A stretch of 64,000 nucleotides of DNA. Source: Saccharopolyspora soli. GTDB lineage: Bacteria; Actinomycetota; Actinomycetes; Mycobacteriales; Pseudonocardiaceae. Below are positions 50,102 through 59,445 of this stretch, piece after piece. How positions within the stretch are numbered: the first letter of the stretch is position 1; each line of letters opens with the position of its first letter. Location: the NCBI RefSeq assembly GCF_022678645.1, contig NZ_JALBWV010000010.1:62001-126000 (forward strand), read 5' to 3'. The translations under genes and the position numbers were made by a program. Below the pieces are notes generated by a model. That model saw only the letters and a list, made by a program, of their open reading frames with translations. It did no database searches and had not been told where the DNA came from.

Positions 50102-51088
50102 TCAGCCTTGGAAGCCAGCCACGATCTTGGTGAAGTCCCACGGCTGCTGGTCGATGCCGCCGCAGGAGTCCGGCGCCCCGCCGTCGCACGGGCGGTCTCT
50201 GTTGACCGACCAGAAGGTGAAGCGGCCGAGACCGTTCTGCTTGGCGTAGTCGGCCATCTGCTGGAACGCGGCCTGGTCGACGACCTCACCGGTGTCGGTG
50301 TTGCCGTTCATCGACGAGATCCCGGCGTGCGCGTACGCGTCCGCGTCGCTGTAGCCGAAGGTGCTCTTGAGCAGTTCCTTCAGCGCTTCGGTGGCGGTGA
50401 TGGTGTCGGCTGCCATGTCCGAACCGCCGAAGTTGAACGGCATCTGCGTCCACACGTCGACGTTGGCGCCGATCTCGTTGGCCCGGCTGATCATTCGCTG
50501 GCCAACGTCATTCGGGCCACTGACCAGGGTCGGGAACGTGACCACGGTCAGCAGGCCGGGGTTGGCCTCCTTGGTGATCTTCAGCGCTTCCAGCACCCGG
50601 TCCTGCGAGGTGGGGTTGTCGAACTCCGACGCCTCGATGTCGATGTCGATGGCCTTGAGTCCGTAGGCGTCGATCACCTTCTGGTAGGCACCGGCCAGCG
50701 ACTGCGCGTCCTGGCAGACCTCACCGAGCTTGCTGCCGGAGTAGCCGCCGATGGACGGGACGACGTCGCCGCCGTTGGCGCGGACCTCGTCGATGGTCGC
50801 CTTGTCCTGGCCGTCCAACGGGCGGGTGCCGTCCCAGGCGGGGTTGCAGGTGCCGTCGGAGAGGATGAACGCCAAGGTGAAGTCCTTGATCCCGGTCGCG
50901 CTCATCACCTCGCCGACCGCGGGTGGGCTGCCCCAGCCGTTGTAGAGGTAGGGCGAGGCGGCGACCGGGGCGGCAGCCGCTTCCGGGGCCGCGGCGGGGG
51001 CCTGGGCACTCATCGCGGGCACCGCGCCGAGGGTCAACGCGGCGGCCGCCGCGGCGCAGGTAAGCAGGCTCTTGCGGACCTTGCTCAC
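50102..51088 (-). CDS. Secreted GH18 chitinase
   Basis: A 328-residue glycoside hydrolase family 18 protein with a signal peptide ([20 protein letters not shown], cleavage after AMSAQA). The catalytic DxxDxDxE region reads [15 protein letters not shown], with the Glu acid near residue 151. Other marks are [11 protein letters not shown] and [15 protein letters not shown]. It should cleave chitin or similar N-acetylglucosamine polymers outside the cell. GTG at 51088 has AAGGAGG upstream. A TGGTTTGTACCA site about 105 bp upstream suggests DasR-type N-acetylglucosamine control. Confidence 0.88.
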   Translation of the reverse strand: MSKVRKSLLTCAAAAAALTLGAVPAMSAQAPAAAPEAAAAPVAASPYLYNGWGSPPAVGEVMSATGIKDFTLAFILSDGTCNPAWDGTRPLDGQDKATIDEVRANGGDVVPSIGGYSGSKLGEVCQDAQSLAGAYQKVIDAYGLKAIDIDIEASEFDNPTSQDRVLEALKITKEANPGLLTVVTFPTLVSGPNDVGQRMISRANEIGANVDVWTQMPFNFGGSDMAADTITATEALKELLKSTFGYSDADAYAHAGISSMNGNTDTGEVVDQAAFQQMADYAKQNGLGRFTFWSVNRDRPCDGGAPDSCGGIDQQPWDFTKIVAGFQG

Positions 51089-51190
51089 GGTTCCTCCTTC
51101 GGGGTCCATCGCGCGCTCGGGGGGCGCGCTTTCGCAGGTCACAGGCCGGAAAGGGCCGGTGACGATCAGGACCCTGTCAGAGATCAAAAT

Positions 51191-51202
51191 TGGTTTGTAC
51201 CA
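51191..51202. promoter_or_regulatory. Candidate DasR (dre) operator of the chitinase
   Basis: TGGTTTGTACCA matches the streptomycete dre core TGGTCTAGACCA at nine of twelve positions and keeps the TGGT/ACCA arms. It lies in the promoter region upstream of the chitinase start codon. Confidence 0.5.
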
Positions 51203-51289
51203 CCAAAAGGTTCAGTTAATTCCCAGTTGAGCGGGTGCTATCAGCGAGCCGTTCACGACCTTGTCGCCAGTGCGTGGTTCCATCGGTGC

Positions 51290-54200
51290 GTGCCATCCCC
51301 GACCGCGCCCGTCCTCGTCCGCCGAACCGAATCGGCTCGGCGGCGGACGACCTGGGACGCGGCCGGACACCGGGCGCTGGCGCATCCCGGCGGCTTCCTG
51401 CGGGTCCTCGGTGGACCCGGTACCGGCAAGAGCGCGCTGATCGCGCAGCTGGCCGCCGATCGCATCCAAAACCGCGGGGTGTCGCCGGAAAACGTCCTGG
51501 TGCTGACCGCGAGTCGGCGCGCGGCGGCCTGGATGCGCACCGAGATCACCCGCCTGCTGACCGGTTCTTCGACCGGGTTGCGCACCGCCCCCGAGCCGCT
51601 GGTTCGGACTGTCCACTCGTACGCATTCGCGGTGCTGCGGTTGCAGGCAGTGCGCGACGAGTTACCGCCACCGCAACTGCTCAACGGTCCGGACCAGGAC
51701 GCATTGGTGCGCGAACTCTTGACCGGCGACGTCGAAAACGGTGCTCAGGACTGGCCGGAAGCGTTGCGACCGGCGTTGACCGTCCCCGGCTTCGCCGAGG
51801 AACTGCGCGATCTGCTGCTGCGCGCCGCCGAGCGCGGTGTCGGGCCGGAGCGGCTGATCACCCTCGGCCGCCAGCACGACCGTCCGGAATGGATCGCCGC
51901 GGGCCGGTTCGCCAAGCAGTACGAGCAGGTCACGCTGCTGCGCGGCGCTGGCGGTGCGCAGGCTCCGGCGCTGGACGCCGCGGAGCTGGTCGGATCGGCG
52001 CTGCTGGCCTTCGACACCGATCCGGGACTGTTGGCGACCGAACAGGACCGGGTGCGCTACGTGCTGGTGGACGACGCGCAGCACTTGGACCCGCAGCAGT
52101 ACTGGCTGATCCGGCGCCTCGGCGACACCGCCACCGAGTTCGTGCTGGCCGGTGACCCGGATCAAGCGGTGTACTCGTTCCGCGGCGCCGATCCGCGTTG
52201 CCTGCTGGACGCCGACCCGGACGGCACGAGCACCGAGGTGCTGACGATAGACCACCGGATGTCCAAAGCGGTCCGGGAAGCGGTGCAGCGGCTGGCCGCG
52301 CGGCTGCCGGGTGCTGGCCCGCAGCGCGAGCTGGTCGAGTCCGAAACCGGACACGGCGGGTCGGTCCAGGTGCGACTGCTGGCCACCGAAGCGCAGGAGG
52401 CCGCGTGGGTTGCCGATCAGCTCCGCCGAGCGCACCTGCTCGACGAGATCGCCTGGTCGGACATGGCCGTCGTGGTGCGCTCGACGGGGCTGTCACTTCC
52501 GGTGTTGCGCCGGGCGTTGCTCGCCGCCGGGGTGCCGATCGCTTTGCCGGTCGACGATTTGCCGCTGGCGCAACGCAATGCCGTCCGTCCACTGTTGACC
52601 CTGCTGCGCTGCGCCGCGCGCCCGCTGGCGCTCGACGCGGACGCCGCCGCTGAGCTGCTCGCCTCGCCGCTCGGCGGCGCCGACCCGCTCGCGCTGCGGC
52701 GGCTGCGCCGCGGGCTCCGCCGCCTGGAACTCGCCGCAGGCGGCAGCCGGGCCAGCGGTGATCTGCTGGTCGAGGTGCTGCAGGACGGCGACCGGCTCGC
52801 CGCGTTGGAGGATTCCGCCGCCGCGCCCGCCCGGCGCATCGCCGGGCTGTTGCGCACCGCAACGGACTCGGTGGCCGCCGGGCACACCGTCGAAGAGACG
52901 CTGTGGCGGGTCTGGAAGGCCAGTGGCCTGGGAAAGCGCTGGGTGGCGCAGTCCGAGCGGCACGGCGTGGCCGGGGCGCAAGCGGATCGCGATCTGGATG
53001 CCGTGGTGTCGCTGTTCGACGCGGCTGCCCAGCACGTCGACCGGTTGCCGGGTGCGGATGTCGCCGGTTTCGCGGACTACCTGACCGGCCAGCAGATCGC
53101 GGGCAGTTCGCTGGCGCCGACCGCGCCCAGGGACAACGCGGTATCAGTGCTGACCGCGCATGCCGCCAGCGGCCAGGAGTGGGAGGTCGTGGCGATCCCC
53201 GGCGTGCAGGAGGGCGTCTGGCCCGACCTGCGGCTGCGCGGGTCGTTGCTGGGCATCGAGCGACTGGTGGACGTGCTCTCCGGGGTGGACGCCGAGCGGG
53301 TGTCCGCGACCGCGCCGCTGCTTGCCGAGGAGCGTCGGCTGCTGCTGGTCGCGGCGAGTCGAGCGCGGCGCAATCTGCTGGTCAGCGCGGTTCGAGGCGA
53401 GGACGAGCAGCCGTCCCGGTTCCTGGACGAGTTGGAGGGCGTGGTCAGCGATCCGGACGCGGTGGAGCGCCCGATCGCCCGGCCGGAACGCGGTTTGGCG
53501 CTCGCGGATCTGGTCGGCGAGTTGCGCCGGGTGGTGTGCGACGCGGAGGCGGTGCCGGAGCGGCGGAGGCGCGCCGCGGCGCAGCTCGCGCGGTTGGCCG
53601 CGGCCGAGGTGCCGGGCGCGAACCCGGACACCTGGTACGGCCTGCCGGACAGCTCAACCTCGGTGCCCCTGGTGACCGACGACGAGCCGGTCCGAGTATC
53701 ACCATCCACTGTGGACATCCTGGCGAAATGTCCGCTGCGCTGGCTGGTCGAGCGGCACGGCGGTCAGGACACCGCAGAATTGGCCTCCATCACTGGAACT
53801 CTCGTGCACGCGCTCGTGCAGGCCGCCGCCGACGGTGCCGACGCCACCCAACTGCACAAGGCGCTCGACGACGCGTGGGAGTCGGTGGACGCCGGTGCGC
53901 CGTGGTTCTCCCGGAAGGAGCGCAAGCGCGTGGAGCAGATGCTCGACGCGTTCCTGACCTGGCTGGTGCAGTCGCGAGCCGAGCTCACCCAGATCGGGGT
54001 GGAGAAAGACCTGGACATAACGGTCCCGGGACGAGCGGACGGGCCGTCGCTGCGGCTGCGCGGCCGAGTCGACCGGCTGGAGGCTGACGCCGCGGGGCGG
54101 CCGGTGGTGGTCGACGTGAAGACCGGCAAGACCCCGGTGAGCAAGGGGGACGCCGAGGAGCACCCGCAGCTCGCGGTGTACCAGCTGGCGGCGGCCCTGG

Positions 54201-54460
54201 GAGCGTTCGGCGGCGATGACGAGCCCGGCGGCGCGCGGCTGCTCTACGTCGCGAAGTCCGACCGCAAGGGCGCGGCGACCGAGCGGAACCAGCAGGCGTT
54301 GGATGCCGACCGGATCCGGGTGTGGCTCGACGTGGTGCACACCGCTGCCGCGGCCAGCCTCGGACCGGCCTACGTGGCCACTGAGAACAGCGACTGCCCG
54401 CGCTGCCCGGCGCGCACCTGCTGCCCGGTCCACCCGGCCGGAAGGCAGGTCGCCCAGTGA
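51290..54460 (+). CDS. adnA: Helicase-nuclease subunit AdnA
   Basis: A 1056-residue subunit of the AdnAB motor-nuclease that resects double-strand breaks in actinobacteria. The N-terminal UvrD-like motor has Walker A GGPGTGKSA (about 41-49), a degenerate Walker B VLVDDAQHLD (about 260) and motif III GDPDQAVYSFRGAD. The C-terminal RecB-type nuclease has VVVDVKTGK (about 941) and Fe-S cysteines in LAKCPLRWLV and CPRCPARTCC. GTG at 51290 gives the expected length (M. smegmatis AdnA is about 1045). The stop overlaps adnB by four bases. It replaces RecBCD/AddAB functions. Matches Rv3202c. Confidence 0.93.
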   Translation: MPSPTAPVLVRRTESARRRTTWDAAGHRALAHPGGFLRVLGGPGTGKSALIAQLAADRIQNRGVSPENVLVLTASRRAAAWMRTEITRLLTGSSTGLRTAPEPLVRTVHSYAFAVLRLQAVRDELPPPQLLNGPDQDALVRELLTGDVENGAQDWPEALRPALTVPGFAEELRDLLLRAAERGVGPERLITLGRQHDRPEWIAAGRFAKQYEQVTLLRGAGGAQAPALDAAELVGSALLAFDTDPGLLATEQDRVRYVLVDDAQHLDPQQYWLIRRLGDTATEFVLAGDPDQAVYSFRGADPRCLLDADPDGTSTEVLTIDHRMSKAVREAVQRLAARLPGAGPQRELVESETGHGGSVQVRLLATEAQEAAWVADQLRRAHLLDEIAWSDMAVVVRSTGLSLPVLRRALLAAGVPIALPVDDLPLAQRNAVRPLLTLLRCAARPLALDADAAAELLASPLGGADPLALRRLRRGLRRLELAAGGSRASGDLLVEVLQDGDRLAALEDSAAAPARRIAGLLRTATDSVAAGHTVEETLWRVWKASGLGKRWVAQSERHGVAGAQADRDLDAVVSLFDAAAQHVDRLPGADVAGFADYLTGQQIAGSSLAPTAPRDNAVSVLTAHAASGQEWEVVAIPGVQEGVWPDLRLRGSLLGIERLVDVLSGVDAERVSATAPLLAEERRLLLVAASRARRNLLVSAVRGEDEQPSRFLDELEGVVSDPDAVERPIARPERGLALADLVGELRRVVCDAEAVPERRRRAAAQLARLAAAEVPGANPDTWYGLPDSSTSVPLVTDDEPVRVSPSTVDILAKCPLRWLVERHGGQDTAELASITGTLVHALVQAAADGADATQLHKALDDAWESVDAGAPWFSRKERKRVEQMLDAFLTWLVQSRAELTQIGVEKDLDITVPGRADGPSLRLRGRVDRLEADAAGRPVVVDVKTGKTPVSKGDAEEHPQLAVYQLAAALGAFGGDDEPGGARLLYVAKSDRKGAATERNQQALDADRIRVWLDVVHTAAAASLGPAYVATENSDCPRCPARTCCPVHPAGRQVAQ

Positions 54461-57400
54461 TCAGTCCGCACCGCATCGCTCAGGCGCTCGGACTGCACCC
54501 GCCCACCCCGGAGCAGACCGCGGTGATCGCCGCGCCAGCCGAGCCCGCGCTGGTCGTCGCGGGTGCGGGCGCGGGCAAGACGGAGACGATGGCTGCTCGC
54601 GTGGTGTGGCTGGTCGCCAACCAGCTGGTGACCCCGGAGCGCATCCTCGGCCTGACGTTCACCCGCAAGGCCGCGCGGCAGCTCGCCGACCGGGTGCGCG
54701 CTCGGCTGCGCAGGCTCGCCGGCTCCGGGCTGCTGGAGGAGGCCGACCCCAGCGGGCAACTGCGGTCCGCGGTGCTCACCGAAGAACCGACGGTGCTGAC
54801 CTATCACGCCTATGCGGGGCGGCTGGTCGGCGAGCACGGTCTGCGGGTGCCGGTGGAACCGGGCGCCCGGTTGCTGACCGAGACGGCGTCCTGGCAGCTC
54901 GCGCACCGCGTGGTCGCGACCTGGACCGAGGACATCGACACCGACAAGGTTCCGTCCACGGTGACCGGTTACCTGCTGTCCTTGGCCGGGGAACTCGCCG
55001 AGCACCTGGTGGGTCCGGACGAGTTGCGCGCACACGCTGAAAAGCTCTGCGAATTGGTCGAGAACGCGCCACGGGCCAAGGGACAGCGGACCAACCTGCC
55101 GCAGGACCTGGTGAAAGTCATTGCCGCGCAACGGTTGCGCGTCGCACTGATGCCGTTGGTCGAGGAGTACGGGCAGCAGAAGCGGCGCGCGGGCGCGATG
55201 GACTTCGCCGACCAGATGTCGCTGGCGGCGTTGCTCGCCGCCGAGCACCCCGAGGTCGTCGACGGCGAACGCGTCCGATACGGCGCGGTGCTGCTGGACG
55301 AGTACCAGGACACCGGGCATGCGCAACGGGTTCTGCTGCGGTCGCTGTTCGGGCGGGGCCGTCCGCTGCCGGTGACCGCGGTCGGCGACCCGGCGCAGGC
55401 CATCTACGGCTGGCGCGGCGCGAGCGCGGCGAACCTGCCGCGCTTCACCACCGACTTCCCGCGCATCGAAGACGAACGCGAGGCACCGGCGCGCCAGTAC
55501 GGGCTGCTGACCAGCTTCCGCAATCCCGCGGAAGTCCTGCAGGTCGCCAACGCGGTATCCGAACCGCTGCGCAGAACCGGCCTGGAAGTCGATGAACTGC
55601 GCGCCAGGGACGGCGCCGAGCCCGGCGACATTCGGCTGGCGTTGACCGAGCACGTGCGGCAGGAACGCGATTGGGTCGCCGACCAGGTGACCGCGCAGTG
55701 GCAGGCCGCCTTGGACGAAACCGGCCGACCACCGACGGCGGCGGTGCTGGTGCGCCGTCGTGCCGACATGGCCGATCTCGCGGCGGCGCTGCGGGATCGC
55801 GGGCTGCCGGTCGAAGTCGTCGGTCTCGGTGGCCTGCTCGACGAGGCCGAGGTGCGCGATCTGGTCAGCGCGCTGCGACTGCTGGTCGATCCGCTCGCCG
55901 GAACGGCCGCGATGCGGCTGCTCACCGGCTCGCGTTGGCGGCTCGGCGCGGCCGACATCGCCGCCCTGTGGGATCGCGCGCGGGAACTCGGCGCGCAGGC
56001 ATACGGCGCGCCGGAGTCCGACAATCCCTCCGCCGTGGTCACTGCGGCGCTGCCTGGGGAGAACGCCGAGCAGGCCGGGCTGGCGGACGCCCTCGACGAC
56101 CCGGGCGACGCCCAGCGCTATTCCGCCGCCGGTTATCGACGCGTCCGGCGACTGGGCGGTGAACTCGCCGCCTTGCGGCGACGGCTGGACCAGCCGCTGC
56201 CCGAACTCGTCGCGGACGTCGAGCGGACGTTGCTGCTGGACATCGAGAGCATGGCCCGACAGGTCGGGCCGGGGCGGATCCATCTCGACGCATTCGCCGA
56301 CGTGGTAACCGATTTCGCCACCGCGAGCCCGTCGGCGACGCTGCCCGCGCTGCTGGACTACCTCGAAGCCGCCGAACGGGCCGAGGACGGCCTGGAACCC
56401 GGTGAGGTCGAGGTGGCCGAAGACCGCGTCCAGGTGCTCACCGTGCACGCCGCCAAGGGGCTGGAGTGGCAGGTGGTTGCCGTGCCGCACCTGGTGAACG
56501 ACGTCTTCCCCGGCAAGCGGAAGTCCTCGTCGTGGCTGCGCTCGGTCACCGAACTGCCCGCCGAACTGCGCGGTGACGCCCAAGACCTGCCCCAGCTGGA
56601 CCTGGACCGGCTCGCGGGCCTGGACCGCAAGGAACTCGTCGAAGCGCTGGGGATCCACGACGAGGAGTTCGAGGAGCGACGGCTCGCCGAGGAACGGCGG
56701 CTGCTCTACGTCGCGGTGACGCGCTCGGAGCGGACGTTGCTGCTCTCTGGGCACTGGTGGGGCGAGAACGGCGACCGGCCCAAAGGACCGTCGCACTTCC
56801 TCCGGCAGTTGGGCCGAGTGCTGGGCGAGTCCGGAGCCGGGGTGGTCGACCTGTGGACGCCGGAACCGGACGAGGACGCGGCGAACCCGCTCGCCGAAGC
56901 GGTGCGGTGCGAGGAGTGGCCGGTCGACCCGCTGGGCGCGCGCCGGGCGGCGGTGGCCGAAGGCGCGGAGCTCGTCCGGGCAGCTTTGTCCACCGTGGAT
57001 GAGTTGGAGTCGGAGGACGACGAGGACGGCTGGGCTCGGGACGTCGACGTGCTGCTGGCCGAGCGCGCCGCCGCCGCGCAGCGGCGTGAGCAGGTGCGGT
57101 TGCCGGAGCACCTGTCGGTGAGCCAACTCGTCGAACTGGCCGGTGACACCGACGGCCTCGCCCGGCGGCTGCGCCGCCCACTGCCGTTCCCGCCGAACCC
57201 GATGACCCGCCGCGGCACGGCGTTCCACGCCTGGCTGGAGCACCGGTTCACCTCGACCGCGCTGCTGGACATCGACGAACTGCCCGGGGCCGCGGACGAA
57301 TCGGCGCCGGTGCACGAGGAACTGGCGCAGCTGCAGGAGGCGTTCCTCGCCGGTTCCTGGGCCGACCGCACTCCGCACCGCGTCGAGGTGCCGTTCGAGA

Positions 57401-57699
57401 CCCAGGTCGAAGGCGTGGTGCTGCGCGGTCGGATGGACGCGGTGTTCGCCGACGCCGACGGCGGCTGGACCGTGGTGGACTGGAAGACCGGCGCGGTACC
57501 CGACGGCGACCAGGTGCCCGCGCTGTCGGTGCAGCTCGCGGCATACCGGCTGGCCTGGGCGGAGCTCTCCGGCACGCCGCTGGAGCAGGTCCGAGCGGCT
57601 TTCCACTACGTGCGCCACGACTACACCCTGCGCCCTGCCGACCTCCTCGACGCCGAGGGGCTTCGAACCCTCATCACGTCGGTCCCGACGGCGCAGTGA
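54457..57699 (+). CDS. adnB: Helicase-nuclease subunit AdnB
   Basis: A 1080-residue UvrD/PcrA-like motor with a C-terminal RecB nuclease. Walker A VVAGAGAGKTET (about 31-42), Walker B LLDEYQDTGHAQ (about 280), motif III GDPAQAIYGWRGAS, motif V-VI VLTVHAAKGLEWQVVAVPHL and LLYVAVTRSER are intact, so this is the main DNA motor. The nuclease core is GRMDAVFADADGGWTVVDWK followed by TG (about 990-1010). GTG at 54457 overlaps the adnA stop (GTGA), guaranteeing equal amounts. Matches Rv3201c. Confidence 0.94.
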   Translation: MISPHRIAQALGLHPPTPEQTAVIAAPAEPALVVAGAGAGKTETMAARVVWLVANQLVTPERILGLTFTRKAARQLADRVRARLRRLAGSGLLEEADPSGQLRSAVLTEEPTVLTYHAYAGRLVGEHGLRVPVEPGARLLTETASWQLAHRVVATWTEDIDTDKVPSTVTGYLLSLAGELAEHLVGPDELRAHAEKLCELVENAPRAKGQRTNLPQDLVKVIAAQRLRVALMPLVEEYGQQKRRAGAMDFADQMSLAALLAAEHPEVVDGERVRYGAVLLDEYQDTGHAQRVLLRSLFGRGRPLPVTAVGDPAQAIYGWRGASAANLPRFTTDFPRIEDEREAPARQYGLLTSFRNPAEVLQVANAVSEPLRRTGLEVDELRARDGAEPGDIRLALTEHVRQERDWVADQVTAQWQAALDETGRPPTAAVLVRRRADMADLAAALRDRGLPVEVVGLGGLLDEAEVRDLVSALRLLVDPLAGTAAMRLLTGSRWRLGAADIAALWDRARELGAQAYGAPESDNPSAVVTAALPGENAEQAGLADALDDPGDAQRYSAAGYRRVRRLGGELAALRRRLDQPLPELVADVERTLLLDIESMARQVGPGRIHLDAFADVVTDFATASPSATLPALLDYLEAAERAEDGLEPGEVEVAEDRVQVLTVHAAKGLEWQVVAVPHLVNDVFPGKRKSSSWLRSVTELPAELRGDAQDLPQLDLDRLAGLDRKELVEALGIHDEEFEERRLAEERRLLYVAVTRSERTLLLSGHWWGENGDRPKGPSHFLRQLGRVLGESGAGVVDLWTPEPDEDAANPLAEAVRCEEWPVDPLGARRAAVAEGAELVRAALSTVDELESEDDEDGWARDVDVLLAERAAAAQRREQVRLPEHLSVSQLVELAGDTDGLARRLRRPLPFPPNPMTRRGTAFHAWLEHRFTSTALLDIDELPGAADESAPVHEELAQLQEAFLAGSWADRTPHRVEVPFETQVEGVVLRGRMDAVFADADGGWTVVDWKTGAVPDGDQVPALSVQLAAYRLAWAELSGTPLEQVRAAFHYVRHDYTLRPADLLDAEGLRTLITSVPTAQ

Positions 57700-57788
57700 T
57701 CCGGTAGCACCGGGCAAGATCACCTTCGGCGGGGATCAGTACACGTTCGGGTGGCGGAGCTTGAGATCGCGGCGCGCGGCGGACGAAT

Positions 57789-58406
57789 ATGCCCGCGATG
57801 AACACGGACTGGAAGCTCAACACACCGCCGGAATCCGAAGTGCAGGTGGACACCGACGTCCTGGCGATGCGGGCCCCGCTGGTGCGGGTGCACCGCGACG
57901 CGGCAGGCACCTGGTCCTTCGACGGCCCCGGCGAAACCCCGCGACCGGCGAAGAAGACGATGCTCAGCGCCGTGGTCGGCGCCTGGCCGCACGTCGCCGC
58001 GCTGTCCGAGCTGGACACCGGCGGTGCGGCGGTGTGGTCGTGGAAGCAGCACGGCTGGGCCAGCGAGTTCGAGTGCGAATGCGGCAACTGCGAACAGCCG
58101 ATGGCCTCGGACATCGACCGCAACAGCTGGCCGACCGAACTGCAACCGCACAGCATCCTCAGCGTCGAGCAGGCCGCGCTGTCCGGGCAGGTCTCGTTGA
58201 CCGACATCATCTCCACGCCCGGCGGTATCGCCCTGCTCGGCCCCGGCGACCACCGGCGCACCGCAGACCTGATGACCCCGGTCGCCCTGGCGAACGTGAT
58301 CCGCCGCTGGCCGCACACGATGCAGGCGCTGCGGGCGCTCAAGGAAGGCCGCGGCATGCGCTGGAATCTGGAAGGACTCAACTGGCACGAATACCTGCTG
58401 GCCTGA
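57789..58406 (+). CDS. Hypothetical protein with CxCxxC motif (205 aa)
   Basis: Not recognised. A soluble mixed alpha/beta protein starting MPAMNTDWKLNTPPESEVQV (a second ATG at 57798 is possible). The centre contains FECECGNCEQP, a CxCxxC cluster that might bind a metal. A Trp-rich tail ends GMRWNLEGLNWHEYLLA. It follows adnB by 89 bp in the same direction but has no known link to it. No ribosome binding site is clear. Composition resembles its neighbours, so recent transfer is not indicated. Confidence 0.65.
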   Translation: MPAMNTDWKLNTPPESEVQVDTDVLAMRAPLVRVHRDAAGTWSFDGPGETPRPAKKTMLSAVVGAWPHVAALSELDTGGAAVWSWKQHGWASEFECECGNCEQPMASDIDRNSWPTELQPHSILSVEQAALSGQVSLTDIISTPGGIALLGPGDHRRTADLMTPVALANVIRRWPHTMQALRALKEGRGMRWNLEGLNWHEYLLA

Positions 58407-58410
58407 CGGG

Positions 58411-58625
58411 AATTTTTTGTGGTCGTTTTGCTCGGTGGTGCGGGTGGCGGAACGTCAGACGCCGTCTCGGTCCGGGATCCCCGACATCGTGTATGCCAAA
58501 TACACCACGTCGTGGCAGGTCCTCCCAGAGAACGCCAGTGGGCACAGTCTGAGAACCCGCGGCGGTGCCGGTTGCGTACGTGGGCTAAGCGGCTGGCGCC
58601 GCTTCAAAAACAAGACCAAAGGCAG
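58411..58625 (+). repeat. Dispersed 3'-UTR repeat, copy B (full length)
   Basis: Begins 4 bp after the stop codon of the hypothetical gene. It follows copy A almost throughout: the GGGATCCCCGACATCGTGTA block, the hairpin GTGTAT-gccaa-ATACAC with flanking CGAC/GTCG, GAACCCGCGGCGGTGC, GTGGGCTAAGCGGC and the end AACAAGACCAAAGGCAG. The stem AAGCGGC/GCCGCTT is kept with a different loop, which suggests that structure is preserved. The terminal CCTGTCT has decayed. Confidence 0.72.
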
Positions 58626-58669
58626 ACGGGCGCGTCATTTCGGGGTGCCACCGAGCGTGCTGGGTCTGG

Positions 58670-59197
58670 TCAGGCGTTTTCGGTCAGTTGCGGGTGTTCC
58701 AGGAGTTTCGAGTAGAGGACTTCCAGCAGCCAGCGGCCGAACATCGACGACCCGAACTCGGCGGTCCGGTCCTCCGGGGCGATCACCAAGTCGGCCGGTC
58801 CCTCGAAATCGGCGTTGACCACCCCGACGCCGTAGTAGTCGAGTTCGAGCATCGACCACGGTTGGTACGGGTGGTCCGCGGGCAGCACGACCGCGCAGGG
58901 GGCCAACGTCAGCAGCGTCCCGCACGCCTGCAGCGCGTTCCGGGCGTGCGACACCGGCACCAGGACCCCGAGCAGATCGACGGCGGCAACCGGCAGGTGA
59001 TCATGCGTGCTCGGCTCGGACCAGGAGCGGAACCAGGTCGGATTGAGCTCGGGCGCCCAGCCGTGGCGGCTGCGCCACTGGTGGACGTCATGCCGGATGC
59101 GCGCCACGGCGGCGAACCGCGCACCGAGCACCTCGACGTCGGGGATCAACTGGCCGTCCCACCCCAGGGCACGGGCCGCGTGCTGAAGCTGCTGCAC
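58670..59197 (-). CDS. Hypothetical protein (175 aa)
   Basis: Not recognised. It begins VQQLQHAARALGWDGQLIPD and is a soluble protein with a histidine- and tryptophan-rich middle (DVHQWRSRHGWAPELNPTWF), a hydrophobic strand-rich part and an acidic ending. The GTG at 59197 lies six bases after TACCAT on the minus strand, giving a leaderless start; a TTG at 59236 would add 13 residues. It is divergent from the potassium channel gene and convergent with repeat copy B. Confidence 0.6.
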   Translation of the reverse strand: MQQLQHAARALGWDGQLIPDVEVLGARFAAVARIRHDVHQWRSRHGWAPELNPTWFRSWSEPSTHDHLPVAAVDLLGVLVPVSHARNALQACGTLLTLAPCAVVLPADHPYQPWSMLELDYYGVGVVNADFEGPADLVIAPEDRTAEFGSSMFGRWLLEVLYSKLLEHPQLTENA

Positions 59198-59445
59198 CGA
59201 TGCATGGTAAAACGACGCACTCGAATGTCCAGACAAGGTCTTCCGGTCGGCAGGAATCGGGTACGAATGCGTGTCTCGTCCGTGACGCGGCGAGCTGGTT
59301 CCGGAGGTCGACTTGCCGCTGGTCGCACCGGCTCACCGGACCCGGCGCGAACCAGCGTCTGGCACGGTGCCGGTGCGCGCCGGGTCCGGGCGGAGGCGTT
59401 ACTGTTCTGCGCCGTGAGCGGTCACCAAGCCGGGGAGCACAGATC

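Noticed and set aside
49790-51288. A 500-codon open extension in front of adnA on the plus strand
   Set aside because: It is antisense to the chitinase and alkyltransferase-like genes, has no ribosome binding site at any candidate start, and AdnA reaches its normal family length from GTG at 51290.
54370-57723. An 1117-codon open frame on the minus strand
   Set aside because: It is the antisense shadow of adnB, a consequence of high GC third positions; composition is Gly/Arg/Gln-rich with no domain.
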